DNA of 38,783 bases, from positions 1 through 38,783 of the forward strand of contig WNDP01000025.1 of NCBI GenBank assembly GCA_009912575.1. The letters are read 5' to 3'. The DNA comes from Acinetobacter bereziniae. GTDB taxonomy: Bacteria; Pseudomonadota; Gammaproteobacteria; Pseudomonadales; Moraxellaceae. The position numbers and the translations under genes are program-made. The notes below the pieces were generated by a model, which made no database searches, was not told where the DNA came from, and saw only the letters and a program-made list of their open reading frames with translations. How positions within the stretch are numbered: the first letter of the stretch is position 1; each line of letters starts with the position of its first letter. Of this stretch, positions 16,549 to 25,260 are shown piece by piece.

Positions 16549-18804
16549 ATGAAAAAAAAGTCAATACACATGCAACTGACCTGTTTAAGTCTAGCTGTAT
16601 GTACTCAACTTTATGCGCAAGAGCCTGCGAATAATAATGACAATGCCGTATCAGAAGTGAAAAGCTTGGCACCAATTGTAGTTACCGCTACACGCTCTGC
16701 AAAAAGTATTTCCGAAATTGCTGGAACAGTGTACAGCATTGACCATGCAGAAATCGAAAAGCAAGCCAATGCAGGTAAAAGCACCGCAGATATTTTAGGC
16801 TTGTTGGTACCATCATTAACTCCAAGTACAGGCACAACATCAAACTACGGTATGAGTATGCGTGGACGTGTGGTGCAATATATGATTGATGGCGTACCTC
16901 AAACAGGTTATCGAGATGGTTCTCGACAACTTAATAGCATCAGTCCATCTATGATTGAGCGAATTGAAGTAGTTTCAGGCGCAAGCAGTATTTATGGCTC
17001 TGGCGCAACAGGCGGAATCATCAATATCATCACAAAAAATGGTGGTGAAGAACCTTTAAGTTTTGAAACTAAAGTCGGTATCACATCTGGCAACAATTTT
17101 AAAAGTGATGCAATGGCTTATGAAGCATCACAAAGTATTTCATTCAATCAAGATGCTCTAAAAGGAACATTGGGTATTGGCTATGCTAAACGTGGTGAAA
17201 TTCAAGACAGTCATGGTGATCGAATTGGACCTGAAGTTGCGCAGATAGATCGCCAAGATACTGAAACGATCGATGTGAATGGGCGTTTAACTTGGAAAAT
17301 TGCTGATGGTCAAAGTCTCAGTTTTGGTGGGCAATATTACAATGATGAACAAGACAGTGATTATGGACCAGACTACGGTCCAGGACTTGCCGTCTTATTT
17401 GGCGCTCAACCGAGCCAAAAAGCGATTAAAGGATTACAGCTCGATGATCAGCCAAGAACCAAACGTTATAGTTTTAATACCCAGTATCAAAATGATGACT
17501 TCTTTACACAGATTTTAAATGCTGAATCTTACTATCGTAATGAGCAAGCCCGTTGGTTTCCAGCAGTAAGTCCAATTGTTCATACTGCATTGCCAGCGCC
17601 AGGTAGCCAGTATTTAGTTTATCAATCTGATACAGATATTGATGTTTGGGGTGCTCGACTTGCCTTACAAAAGGATTTTAATTTACAAGGTCGTAAGTTA
17701 GGATTGACGTATGGTGTAGATTATGAAAATGAGCAAGATCGTCAAGATATGCAACGTTATGATTTAGCGAGTTTTATGGCGAGTAATGGTTTATCTCATA
17801 AACCACTTAAACGTTATCAATTTGGCCCAGATGTTGAAACAAGTAAACTCGGTTTTTTTGCGCAAAGCCAATTGGATATCACTGATCGTATTGATTTACA
17901 AGCGGGCATACGTTATGAACGTGTTGAGAGTGATGTTGATTCTTCAACACCTTATTCTGAAGCAGTCGTCGCTGATATCGTTCCAAATTATCAGGCGAAG
18001 ACTTTAAATGGTGGCACAGTTAAACATGATGCAACACTGTTTAATATTGGTGCGGTCTATCATCTGACCGATGCACAACAGGTTTTTGCTAATTTCTCAC
18101 AAGGTTCAAATTTACCAGACATACAACGTATGTTGCGTGATGTACCTGCAAACTTTGTAGTGAGTAGTCAAACGATTGATCCAATTAAAGTTAATAACTA
18201 CGAGTTAGGTTGGAGAATTCAAGGTGCCAAAGGTTTAAATGCAGGTATTACTGCATTTTATAATGATTCAGACAAGAGTCTGAAATTTGGACCACCTAAT
18301 TATGCTATAGAGGTTATTGACACGGATGAACGTGTTTATGGTGCAGAAGCTAATCTCTCTTATCCAATTTCATCGAATTGGACTGTCGGCGGAACAGCAG
18401 CATATACCACAGGGCAATATAAGAATACCCAAGGTAAATGGCAAGAATTGGATGCGATCCGAATCGCACCTTTAAAAGGAACAGTCTACTCAGATTGGCA
18501 ATTTGATGATGGCATAGGTCTGCGTATCCAAGCTTTAGCCATAGGTGGGACAGATAAAGCTCGTCAAGATGCCATCGACAGTGGTTCAACTCGTCCACCG
18601 GCTGAGATTAAAGGATTCACAACGATGGATGTAATTACCAATGCCAAAGTTGGACCTGGGACACTTGGTTTTGGTGTGTATAATGTCTGGAATGCAGATT
18701 ATAAATCAGTATATAGCCAAGCTGTTTCAGCTGTTTATGGTGCAATCTCAAGCTTACCTGCGCAAGGCCGTACCTATGGTCTAAGCTATAGCTTGAAGTA
18801 TTAA
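16549..18804 (+). CDS. TonB-dependent siderophore receptor
   Basis: A 751-residue outer-membrane receptor. It has a signal peptide ending about YAQ at residues 22-24. A TonB box region LAPIVVTATRSAK at about 40-52 leads into the plug domain (GYRDGSRQLNSISPSMIERIEVVSGASSIYGSGATGGIINIITK within 120-165), and a 22-strand barrel fills the rest. The last strand ends YGLSYSLKY, with a terminal aromatic as needed for BAM recognition (Tyr instead of the more common Phe). It is cotranscribed with the permease (3-bp gap) and is followed by a strong terminator, so it closes the main operon. The expected ligand is the ferric citrate hydroxamate made by this cluster. Confidence 0.93.
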   Translation: MKKKSIHMQLTCLSLAVCTQLYAQEPANNNDNAVSEVKSLAPIVVTATRSAKSISEIAGTVYSIDHAEIEKQANAGKSTADILGLLVPSLTPSTGTTSNYGMSMRGRVVQYMIDGVPQTGYRDGSRQLNSISPSMIERIEVVSGASSIYGSGATGGIINIITKNGGEEPLSFETKVGITSGNNFKSDAMAYEASQSISFNQDALKGTLGIGYAKRGEIQDSHGDRIGPEVAQIDRQDTETIDVNGRLTWKIADGQSLSFGGQYYNDEQDSDYGPDYGPGLAVLFGAQPSQKAIKGLQLDDQPRTKRYSFNTQYQNDDFFTQILNAESYYRNEQARWFPAVSPIVHTALPAPGSQYLVYQSDTDIDVWGARLALQKDFNLQGRKLGLTYGVDYENEQDRQDMQRYDLASFMASNGLSHKPLKRYQFGPDVETSKLGFFAQSQLDITDRIDLQAGIRYERVESDVDSSTPYSEAVVADIVPNYQAKTLNGGTVKHDATLFNIGAVYHLTDAQQVFANFSQGSNLPDIQRMLRDVPANFVVSSQTIDPIKVNNYELGWRIQGAKGLNAGITAFYNDSDKSLKFGPPNYAIEVIDTDERVYGAEANLSYPISSNWTVGGTAAYTTGQYKNTQGKWQELDAIRIAPLKGTVYSDWQFDDGIGLRIQALAIGGTDKARQDAIDSGSTRPPAEIKGFTTMDVITNAKVGPGTLGFGVYNVWNADYKSVYSQAVSAVYGAISSLPAQGRTYGLSYSLKY

Positions 18805-18814
18805 TCAAATCTTC

Positions 18815-18852
18815 AGCCTCTTTTACCAATCAAAAGGTGAAAGGGGCTTTTT
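18815..18852 (+). terminator. Intrinsic terminator of the siderophore operon
   Basis: A 13-pair stem joins AGCCTCTTTTACC (18815-18827) and GGTGAAAGGGGCT (18836-18848), with two G-U pairs and an 8-base loop. It is followed by TTTT, starting 10 bases after the receptor stop codon. Confidence 0.88.
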
Positions 18853-18933
18853 AATTTGACCAACATAGAAATGCGTCTCAATTGCAAAATAAATTTTACG
18901 ATCTACCCACTGTGATATTCGAATAAGGTCTAA

Positions 18934-20184
18934 ATGAATAAAAATAACATGATTTTATTGACAGCCAGTCTCGCAAATGGAATGAGTTTTTCCATGATAT
19001 TGCCTTTGCTTGCACCTTTGATTCGGCAGCTTAAAATGTCCGAACTTCAGGCCGGCTTATTGGTTTCTGCAAGTGCATTGCTTATGAGTTTAACGGCAAT
19101 GTGGATCTCTAAAAAAACTCAATTACAAAATCAATATTATCTACTTAGTCTGGGTTTTATTGGTATGACCATCACATGGGGACTGTTCTCAGGTGTACTC
19201 AGTTATGGACTGAATTATAGTGTACCAGCAGGACTGTTATTTGCTTTACTGTTATTGAGTCGAAGCAGTACAGGTGTCTTTATGGCAATGCCACAGATTG
19301 CTTTACAAAGTTATGTGATGACACGCTATGAAGAAGAAAAACAGCGCAGTCAAATGATGGCAAAGTTTGGTGCATTCAATAGTTTGGGCTTAATTTTAGG
19401 CCCATTTCTGACTACATTATTGATCGTTTATGGCATATTGATTCCCATGTGGTTGGCTGTGGTGATTCTCGCAATACTGAGTATATTGATCGTATTTTTT
19501 TATCAAAAAAATAATCATAATTCGTTCGAATTTCTAGAAAACCCACATCAAAATCCTACAGATTTAGTCAATAAAACACTTGATCTCAATGAACAGGCTC
19601 TAGCAGCGAATCAAAACAATCCTCAATTAAACAAAGCTTTTATATGGTTGATCTTAGGATTCAGTTTATATATCGCCATTGTAACTCTCAATCTTACGGC
19701 TGGTTTTTATATCCAAGACAAATTTAAGTTTAGTATTGAACAGAGTGCATTGTATTTTTCGCAATGTTCATTGATTGTCGGCATTGCATTGGTCGCCATG
19801 CAAATTGCCATTTCGAAATGGCTAAAATGGTCTTTACAACTTCTTTTAGTGATTGGTTTATCGGCAATGTTGATGGGGTTGCTGATGTCGATCTATACCC
19901 AAAAGATCATCATCTTTCAGCTTGCTTATATTTTTTATGGGATCGCCGTGGCGTGTTTAATGCCTGCATTTACCACAGGTGCATCACAATCTGTCTCACT
20001 TAATGATCAAACGAAAATAGCGGCACTATGCACGATGGTACAGGCGCTCAGTTTAGTGGTTGCGCCTTTGTTGAGTACGGCACTGTATCAATTCAACATA
20101 ATTTTTCCATATTATTTATTGATTGGCATTTTTGCTGTATTTTATGTTTATTTCATTGTTTTTAAATGGAATAGAAGGAAATAA
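18934..20184 (+). CDS. MFS transporter, probable siderophore exporter
   Basis: A 416-residue, twelve-segment major facilitator protein. The N-terminus MNKNNMILLTASLANGMSFSMILPLLAPLIRQL resembles drug-exporter-type (DHA1) members. It lacks the PWAFKFFWAP loop of the importer upstream. A hydrophilic central loop of about 60 residues (near 190-235) separates the two halves. It follows the receptor gene after the terminator and an 80-bp gap, so it has its own promoter or depends on read-through. AAGG lies upstream of ATG 18934. Export of the newly made siderophore is the likely role by context; the substrate is not shown by sequence. Confidence 0.78.
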   Translation: MNKNNMILLTASLANGMSFSMILPLLAPLIRQLKMSELQAGLLVSASALLMSLTAMWISKKTQLQNQYYLLSLGFIGMTITWGLFSGVLSYGLNYSVPAGLLFALLLLSRSSTGVFMAMPQIALQSYVMTRYEEEKQRSQMMAKFGAFNSLGLILGPFLTTLLIVYGILIPMWLAVVILAILSILIVFFYQKNNHNSFEFLENPHQNPTDLVNKTLDLNEQALAANQNNPQLNKAFIWLILGFSLYIAIVTLNLTAGFYIQDKFKFSIEQSALYFSQCSLIVGIALVAMQIAISKWLKWSLQLLLVIGLSAMLMGLLMSIYTQKIIIFQLAYIFYGIAVACLMPAFTTGASQSVSLNDQTKIAALCTMVQALSLVVAPLLSTALYQFNIIFPYYLLIGIFAVFYVYFIVFKWNRRK

Positions 20185-20193
20185 TTTCGATAA

Positions 20194-20215
20194 AGTCATA
20201 TCAGTGTCATATTAT
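20194..20215 (+). promoter_or_regulatory. PhoB box upstream of the phytase-like gene
   Basis: Two 11-base direct repeats are adjacent: AGTCATATCAG (20194-20204) and TGTCATATTAT (20205-20215). This matches the Pho box pattern of TGTCA-type halves repeated every 11 bases. The gene start is 45 bp downstream, fitting replacement of the -35 element by PhoB. Confidence 0.72.
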
Positions 20216-20252
20216 TGGACTAGTTTCTTCGGCATTTAGTCCGATATGACAC
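20204..20252 (+). repeat. Long imperfect hairpin abutting the phytase-like gene start
   Basis: GTGTCATAT (20204-20212) pairs with ATATGACAC (20244-20252), and GGACTA (20217-20222) pairs with TAGTCC (20237-20242). The outer arm is a third copy of the PhoB half-site in the opposite orientation. It ends 7 bases before ATG 20260, where a Shine-Dalgarno sequence would be expected but is not seen. Confidence 0.55.
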
Positions 20253-20259
20253 CTTGCTG

Positions 20260-21858
20260 ATGAAAAATTTAAAAATTAAACATTCTTTCTTTATTTGTTT
20301 AGCCTCCAGTTTATCGCTTACTGCCTGTAATGATGGTACGGACAATAAGCACCCGACTGAGACACTGCCACCAACAGAAAGTTCGCTGTATTTACAAACC
20401 AAACAGCCGTATCAGGCGCAACAAAAATTAGCAAGCTACGAAGCACTACCAAACGGATATAACGTAGTTTTTACTGAACTTGTTGCACGTCATGGTTCAC
20501 GAGGTTTATCCAGTATTAAATATGATTTAGCACTTTACAACATGTGGCTTAAAGCCAAACAAGAAAATGCGTTGACACCTTTAGGCGAAAAACTCGGTGC
20601 TGATTTAGAAGCAATGATGAAAGCCAATATTTTACTAGGTTATGGTGTGGAAGGTATTCGCCAATTTGGCTACGGCAATGAATCCTCTATGGGCATTAAA
20701 GAACATCGTGGAATTGCAGACCGACTTTTACAGCGTTTGCCTGACTTATTTAATCAAGCCAATCAACAGGGAAAAACTGTGCAAATCGTAAGTTCAGGGG
20801 TAGATCGTGCTGTAGACAGTGCAAAATTCTTTACCAATGAACTGTTAAAACAACAACCGAACTTAAAAAGTTCAATTACACCTGCGAGTTATCAAAGTTT
20901 AAACAGTGGATCTGTACCGAGTATCGCTGATGGTGGTGTAAATCGTTTTAACTTATATTTCCATAGCTTAAATGCACAGGATGATCTTACCAATCTAAAA
21001 ACTGCTTTAGATAAGCAAGTTTATGATGCAAGTTTAAAATATCAAGATTTTGAAGAGAATGATGTCAACTTAAAACAAAAACTCAAGCAATTAAGCGCTG
21101 ACAATGATGCACAAAAAATTGCAACAGAAGTGTTAACGCCTATTTTTAAAACAGCGTTTATTCAAAAACTGGGGCAAACTGGCTATACCTTTAGTAATAC
21201 AGGATCTTTTACTGTCACCAGTCCTCAAGGTGAGCAAATTACTGAAAAGGGTAAAGGTAAAAACACTATTGCAAGTGCAGTGGATGCGGTGGCTTATTTA
21301 TACGAGTTATATTCCATTACTGGCGGGATGCAAGATGAATTAGGGTCAACAGATTTTAATAAATATATGCCAATCGATGCCGCCAAGTTTTATGCACAAT
21401 ACAATGACGCCAATGATTTCTATAGCAAAGGTCCAAGTTTTGATGCTGGTAAAGCCATCACAACCGATATTGCGCAGTCGCTCAAGCAAGATTTATTTAA
21501 GCAAGTAGATGATGTCATTGATAAGCGTCAAAAGAATATTGCCGTGCTCCGCTTTGCGCATGCTGAAATCATTATTCCTTTAGCCACCAGTTTAGAGCTG
21601 AAAGGCATGATGCAATCTGTTCCATTTACACAGACCTATAATTACAGCAACAGCACATGGCGTGGTGAAGATATTTCCCCAATGGCTGCAAATCTACAGT
21701 GGGATATTTATCAAAATTCACAAGGTCAAACCTTGTTAAAAATGTTATATAACGAAAAAGAGACCACTTTCAAAAAAGACTGTGATTATGCACGTTATAA
21801 AACCAACAGTTACTACTATGATTATTTAAAACTTAAGCAATGCTATAATATTCAATAA
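20260..21858 (+). CDS. Histidine acid phosphatase lipoprotein (MINPP/phytase-like)
   Basis: A 532-residue branch-2 histidine phosphatase. ATG 20260 gives a lipoprotein signal with the lipobox LTAC (Cys23). Catalytic RHG is at 77-79 in VARHGSRG (nucleophile His78); the usual RHGxRxP ending is changed to RG-L. The proton-donor tripeptide is HAE (434-436), the form found in multiple inositol-polyphosphate phosphatases, where most acid phosphatases have HD. It probably removes phosphates from phytate or other organic phosphates in the periplasm or at the cell surface. The PhoB box upstream supports use under phosphate starvation. It is monocistronic between the siderophore locus and the cobalamin genes, with its own terminator. 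Confidence 0.85.
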   Translation: MKNLKIKHSFFICLASSLSLTACNDGTDNKHPTETLPPTESSLYLQTKQPYQAQQKLASYEALPNGYNVVFTELVARHGSRGLSSIKYDLALYNMWLKAKQENALTPLGEKLGADLEAMMKANILLGYGVEGIRQFGYGNESSMGIKEHRGIADRLLQRLPDLFNQANQQGKTVQIVSSGVDRAVDSAKFFTNELLKQQPNLKSSITPASYQSLNSGSVPSIADGGVNRFNLYFHSLNAQDDLTNLKTALDKQVYDASLKYQDFEENDVNLKQKLKQLSADNDAQKIATEVLTPIFKTAFIQKLGQTGYTFSNTGSFTVTSPQGEQITEKGKGKNTIASAVDAVAYLYELYSITGGMQDELGSTDFNKYMPIDAAKFYAQYNDANDFYSKGPSFDAGKAITTDIAQSLKQDLFKQVDDVIDKRQKNIAVLRFAHAEIIIPLATSLELKGMMQSVPFTQTYNYSNSTWRGEDISPMAANLQWDIYQNSQGQTLLKMLYNEKETTFKKDCDYARYKTNSYYYDYLKLKQCYNIQ

Positions 21859-21875
21859 TTTGCTTTAATATGGTT

Positions 21876-21904
21876 AGGGAGATGAGATATTTGTCTCCCT
21901 TTTT
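21876..21904 (+). terminator. Intrinsic terminator of the phytase-like gene
   Basis: A perfect 7-bp stem AGGGAGA (21876-21882) / TCTCCCT (21894-21900) with an 11-base loop is followed by TTTT. It starts 17 bases after the stop codon. Confidence 0.85.
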
Positions 21905-22452
21905 ATTTGGCTAATAGGTCAAGTGTGAAGTTTCATCAATATATGATTCAAACTTGAGGCAAACCGTCTACTTACTCATGCTTCGATCTAAATCATTTGT
22001 ATTCAATTGGATTTATAATTTTTTAGCATTGATTTTATTGATTAAGTGAAATTATATTTTACTGTCTGAGTTTTGCATCCGACTCACTATATAAACTTGA
22101 ATATAGATAAAATTTTGCTCGATACAGAATGGCTTTGATTTAAAACCTTAAAAAATGTTTCGTTTGAAATGATGCACCTTGAATTTTCACTGGATTATTG
22201 AATGCTATGTTTAGGGCTTATTGTGTTAAGCAATGAATGTCTAGCACAATAATGCTAGGATGAGAATGTTTCTTATCAGCAGATTAGTAACGTGCTGGGT
22301 ATGGCCGATTTTTATTTTGAGTCAAAGAACAATGTTCAAATCATGTTTGGACAATCATCTTGAGTAAAAACCTTTTTTAATTGAACAACACTCATGCAAT
22401 TTAGCAATTAAATCAGTTCATTCCGTGCTTTAATAGTAGCATTAAAACGAAT
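21905..22452 (+). other. Long AT-rich intergenic region before the cobalamin genes
   Basis: No plausible gene is seen in about 550 bases. I looked for a cobalamin riboswitch and found no B12 box. Two adjacent inverted repeats stand out: CTAGCA/TGCTAG (22241-22258, 6-base loop) directly followed by GATGAGAA/TTCTTATC (22259-22277, 3-base centre, one mismatch). The second is only a moderate match to a Fur box. They may be an operator region for the genes that begin at 22453. Confidence 0.4.
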
Positions 22453-23133
22453 GTGAATTTGACTGTGTTTTTACATTCCCAAAGCTCAACCATAGCAACG
22501 CAAGCACACGATTATCCTGAGTGGCACAAAGGGAGGCTATATTATGCGCTTTGGTATATTGAAATTGATCATCCCGAATTGCTCAACTATTTAAAGCATT
22601 TAAGACAAAGTTTTTCGCAATATTTGTTTCAGCCGAACGCTCGTCAGTTTCATATTACACTGTATATCTGTGGTTTTTTAACGAAGTCTAATCCGCATTT
22701 TGATGATGATTTCTCAATACATAAAATAAAGCAGCAATTCCAAGATTTGAAGAAAAGCAATCTTCAAGCATTTAAGCTTAAAACAGGGCAAATCAATAGT
22801 TTTAGCAGTGCACTTTTTGTTGATATTCATGATGAGCAAAATAGCCTAAGCAAAATTAGAACTACATTGGCTAAATCAACACAAGAAATTGCGCCAACCT
22901 GTTATTACCCACATATTACCTTAGGACTTTATAACGATGAATTCAGTTCACAAGAAATTGTAGAGGTTGTAGAAAAAATACCACAACAACAATTTAAAAT
23001 CTCCATTGAGCAACTTCGTTTCGGTATCTACCACGCAAAAGAGCTACAAGGAAGATTATTTGATTTACACTATTATTCACTTAATTCGGGTGGTAAATAT
23101 ACACCTTTGGAGTTGAACGGATGCTGCAATTAA
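22453..23133 (+). CDS. 2H phosphoesterase (2'-5' RNA ligase-like)
   Basis: A 226-residue protein with the two HxT motifs of the 2H phosphoesterase superfamily: FHITLYICG near residues 72-80 and PHITLGLY near 154-161. These act on cyclic or 2'-5' phosphodiester bonds. The start is GTG 22453; no good Shine-Dalgarno sequence is seen, so the N-terminus is uncertain. The C-terminus overlaps the cobU start by 13 bp, so it is translationally coupled to cobalamin assembly. Whether it acts on a nucleotide-loop intermediate of the corrinoid pathway or is simply carried along is unknown. Confidence 0.8.
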   Translation: MNLTVFLHSQSSTIATQAHDYPEWHKGRLYYALWYIEIDHPELLNYLKHLRQSFSQYLFQPNARQFHITLYICGFLTKSNPHFDDDFSIHKIKQQFQDLKKSNLQAFKLKTGQINSFSSALFVDIHDEQNSLSKIRTTLAKSTQEIAPTCYYPHITLGLYNDEFSSQEIVEVVEKIPQQQFKISIEQLRFGIYHAKELQGRLFDLHYYSLNSGGKYTPLELNGCCN

Positions 23134-23633
23134 TATTAGGTGGTGCACGTTCTGGGAAAAGTAAACTTGCGGAACAGATTGCAAAAGATTCACATTTAAA
23201 AGTCATTTATATAGCAACTGCCCAAGCTTGGGATCAGGAAATGCAAGTACGTATAGCGCGCCATCAATCCCAAAGACCAAGTGAATGGCAACTGATTGAA
23301 GAAACCCATCATCTCGCAGAGATATTGAAAAAAAATGACCACAAAGATTATTTGATTCTAGTTGATTGTTTAACCTTGTGGATGAGTAATTTATTACTAC
23401 ATGATGATGAAAAACTACAGATGCAGGAATGCCGAAAACTGTTGGAAGTTCTGCCTGAATTAAACGCTGACGTCATATTGGTCAGTAATGAAACTGGACT
23501 TGGGGTTATTCCTATGGGAGAAATCACCCGTAAATTTGTTGATGAATCAGGGCGTTTACATCAACAATTGGGTCAAATTGCTGATAAAGTTGTGTTTTGT
23601 GTTGCTGGTTTCCCTATGATTTTAAAAGGGTAA
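23121..23633 (+). CDS. cobU: Adenosylcobinamide kinase / GDP-cobinamide guanylyltransferase
   Basis: A bifunctional 170-residue enzyme that phosphorylates adenosylcobinamide and transfers GMP to it, activating the corrinoid for nucleotide-loop attachment. The P-loop GGARSGKS is at residues 7-14. The guanylylated His is His48 in RIARHQSQRP. VDCLTLWMSNLL (near 87-98) and the SNETGLGVIPM stretch are family blocks. Length is normal. It overlaps the 2H phosphoesterase gene by 13 bp and is followed after 71 bp by cobT. Confidence 0.93.
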   Translation: MLQLILGGARSGKSKLAEQIAKDSHLKVIYIATAQAWDQEMQVRIARHQSQRPSEWQLIEETHHLAEILKKNDHKDYLILVDCLTLWMSNLLLHDDEKLQMQECRKLLEVLPELNADVILVSNETGLGVIPMGEITRKFVDESGRLHQQLGQIADKVVFCVAGFPMILKG

Positions 23634-23704
23634 ATCGTGTGGTTGCTGATGAATGAAATGATTAATTGATCAATGTTTAAAAATGACTGAAATGGAGAAA
23701 AACA

Positions 23705-24624
23705 ATGAGTTGGTGGTTAGAAGCATGCAAAGTCCCAAGTGCAGAGATAAAACAACTGGCTGAAGAGCGTCAATCGCAATTGACCAAGCCGACGGGTTCA
23801 CTTGCAGCATTAGAAAATGTTGCTGTGCAGTTAGCGAGTCTACAAAACAATCCTAAACCCAATGTGGAACATCCATGGATTACGATTTTTGCAGGTGATC
23901 ATGGGGTGATGGCAGAAAATGTATCGGCTTATCCACAAGCAGTAACACGACAAATGTTGCAAAATTTCGCAACAGGGGGCGCATGCATTAGTGTGATTGC
24001 CAAAGAATACGCAGCAAAGCTGCAAGTGATTGATTGTGGTACTGTGGGTGATGCTTATGAGTATCAAGGTGTTGAACGTCATTGTATCGCACCAGGCACA
24101 GCTAACTTTGCAAAACAAGTTGCGATGACAGAGGCACAATGTGCCCAAGCTATGGATTTAGGACGTGAAAGTGTTGAAAAAGCCTTGGCCAATCATGCTT
24201 CGATCTACATTGCAGGTGAAATGGGAATAGGGAATACCTGTGCTGCATCAGCCGTTGCAAGCTTTTTATTGAATGAACCCGCAGAGCAACTGACAGGTGT
24301 TGGAACAGGAATTCGTGAAGAACAATTGATACATAAGAAAAATATAATTAAAAATGCTGTTGAAATGCATAAAAATTATGTTAAAAGTGATGTATTTAAA
24401 GCGCTTTGTGCAGTCGGTGGATGTTGTTTGGGCATCAATCTGCTGAATATGGTCACTTACGCATATTACAAGAACTCAATGCTGATCCATTATTAAAATT
24501 GAATTTGCGTTTGGGGGAAGGAAGTGGAGCAGGAGCTTCACTCGGGATCATTAAACTCGCATGTAGCTTACATAACAATATGGCAACATTTGCTGAAGCT
24601 GCTGTGATAGGTGAAAAAGTTTAA
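23705..24624 (+). pseudogene. cobT: Nicotinate-nucleotide-dimethylbenzimidazole phosphoribosyltransferase with internal out-of-frame deletion
   Basis: CobT makes alpha-ribazole phosphate for the lower ligand of cobalamin. The first frame matches the family from the N-terminus (KPTGSLAALENVA, FAGDHGVMAENVSAYPQAVT, GEMGIGNTCAASA) to ALCAVGG, ending at about 24420. The frame then reads unrelated sequence to a stop at 24496. The family continues in a different frame from about 24418 ([36 protein letters not shown]) to 24624. Compared with the usual VGGFDL...SHxSAE spacing, about 44 codons with the LVDGF-type segment are missing. This is a real internal deletion as well as a frame change, so the protein should be inactive. 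The catalytic-Glu block RLGEGSG is kept downstream of the break. Confidence 0.88.
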
Positions 24625-24648
24625 AGCATTCAAAATAAGAGCAGATAA

Positions 24649-25260
24649 ATGAAACTGAGGGTTGATCTATTACGTCACGGCGAAACCACGCTAAGTCATA
24701 CTTTGCGTGGTTCAACCGATGATGAATTGACGGAATTGGGCTGGCAACAAATGCATCAGAGCGTATTCTATGATCAAACCTTAGTTCAAACACGTTGGGA
24801 TTATGTGTTCAGCTCACCTTTGAAACGTTGTGTGCACTTTGCTCAATCACTGTCAGAGCAAGTTCAGATTCCGCTGATGCAGGATCAAAGGCTTCAAGAA
24901 ATACATTTTGGTGACTGGGAAGGCATCTCTGTAGAACAAATTTATACAGATTCTCCAGAACTTTTAGCAAATTTTTGGCAATATCCCACTCTTTTTACCC
25001 CGCCAAATGCTGAAAGATATCTTGATTTTCAAACACGAATCAATCAAGCATTGCATTCGATTCAGCAACAGATGTTGGCCTCAAAAAGTCAAACTGCTTT
25101 AGTGGTGACGCATGGTGGCGTGATCAAATTATTAAAGTGTATGGCACTTCAGCAGTCTTTGGATGATATTTTAAAAATGACCGCTGATTTAGGGCAATTA
25201 AATTGCTTTACTTTGGACAGTGAAACTATGCAATTAGAGCTTTTGGAGGATCATATATGA
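24649..25260 (+). CDS. cobC: Alpha-ribazole phosphatase (histidine phosphatase superfamily)
   Basis: A 203-residue phosphoglycerate-mutase-like phosphatase. The catalytic RHGE is at residues 9-12 (His10). A second conserved Arg lies in SSPLKRC, the acid/base region is EIHFGDWEG, and the second His is in VTHGGVIK. In cobalamin assembly it dephosphorylates alpha-ribazole phosphate or the cobalamin phosphate. It lies between cobT (24-bp gap) and cobS (4-bp ATGA overlap), which supports this role over a general phosphatase. Confidence 0.88.
   Translation: MKLRVDLLRHGETTLSHTLRGSTDDELTELGWQQMHQSVFYDQTLVQTRWDYVFSSPLKRCVHFAQSLSEQVQIPLMQDQRLQEIHFGDWEGISVEQIYTDSPELLANFWQYPTLFTPPNAERYLDFQTRINQALHSIQQQMLASKSQTALVVTHGGVIKLLKCMALQQSLDDILKMTADLGQLNCFTLDSETMQLELLEDHI

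Noticed and set aside
18854-18933. Fur box before the exporter-type MFS gene
   Set aside because: No sequence in the gap approaches the Fur pattern seen at 8864 and 9001.
21905-22452. Cobalamin riboswitch
   Set aside because: No B12-box-like sequence or long structured element was found on the plus strand.
24406-24624. Separate small gene after cobT
   Set aside because: It is the C-terminal part of CobT ([20 protein letters not shown]), not an independent gene.
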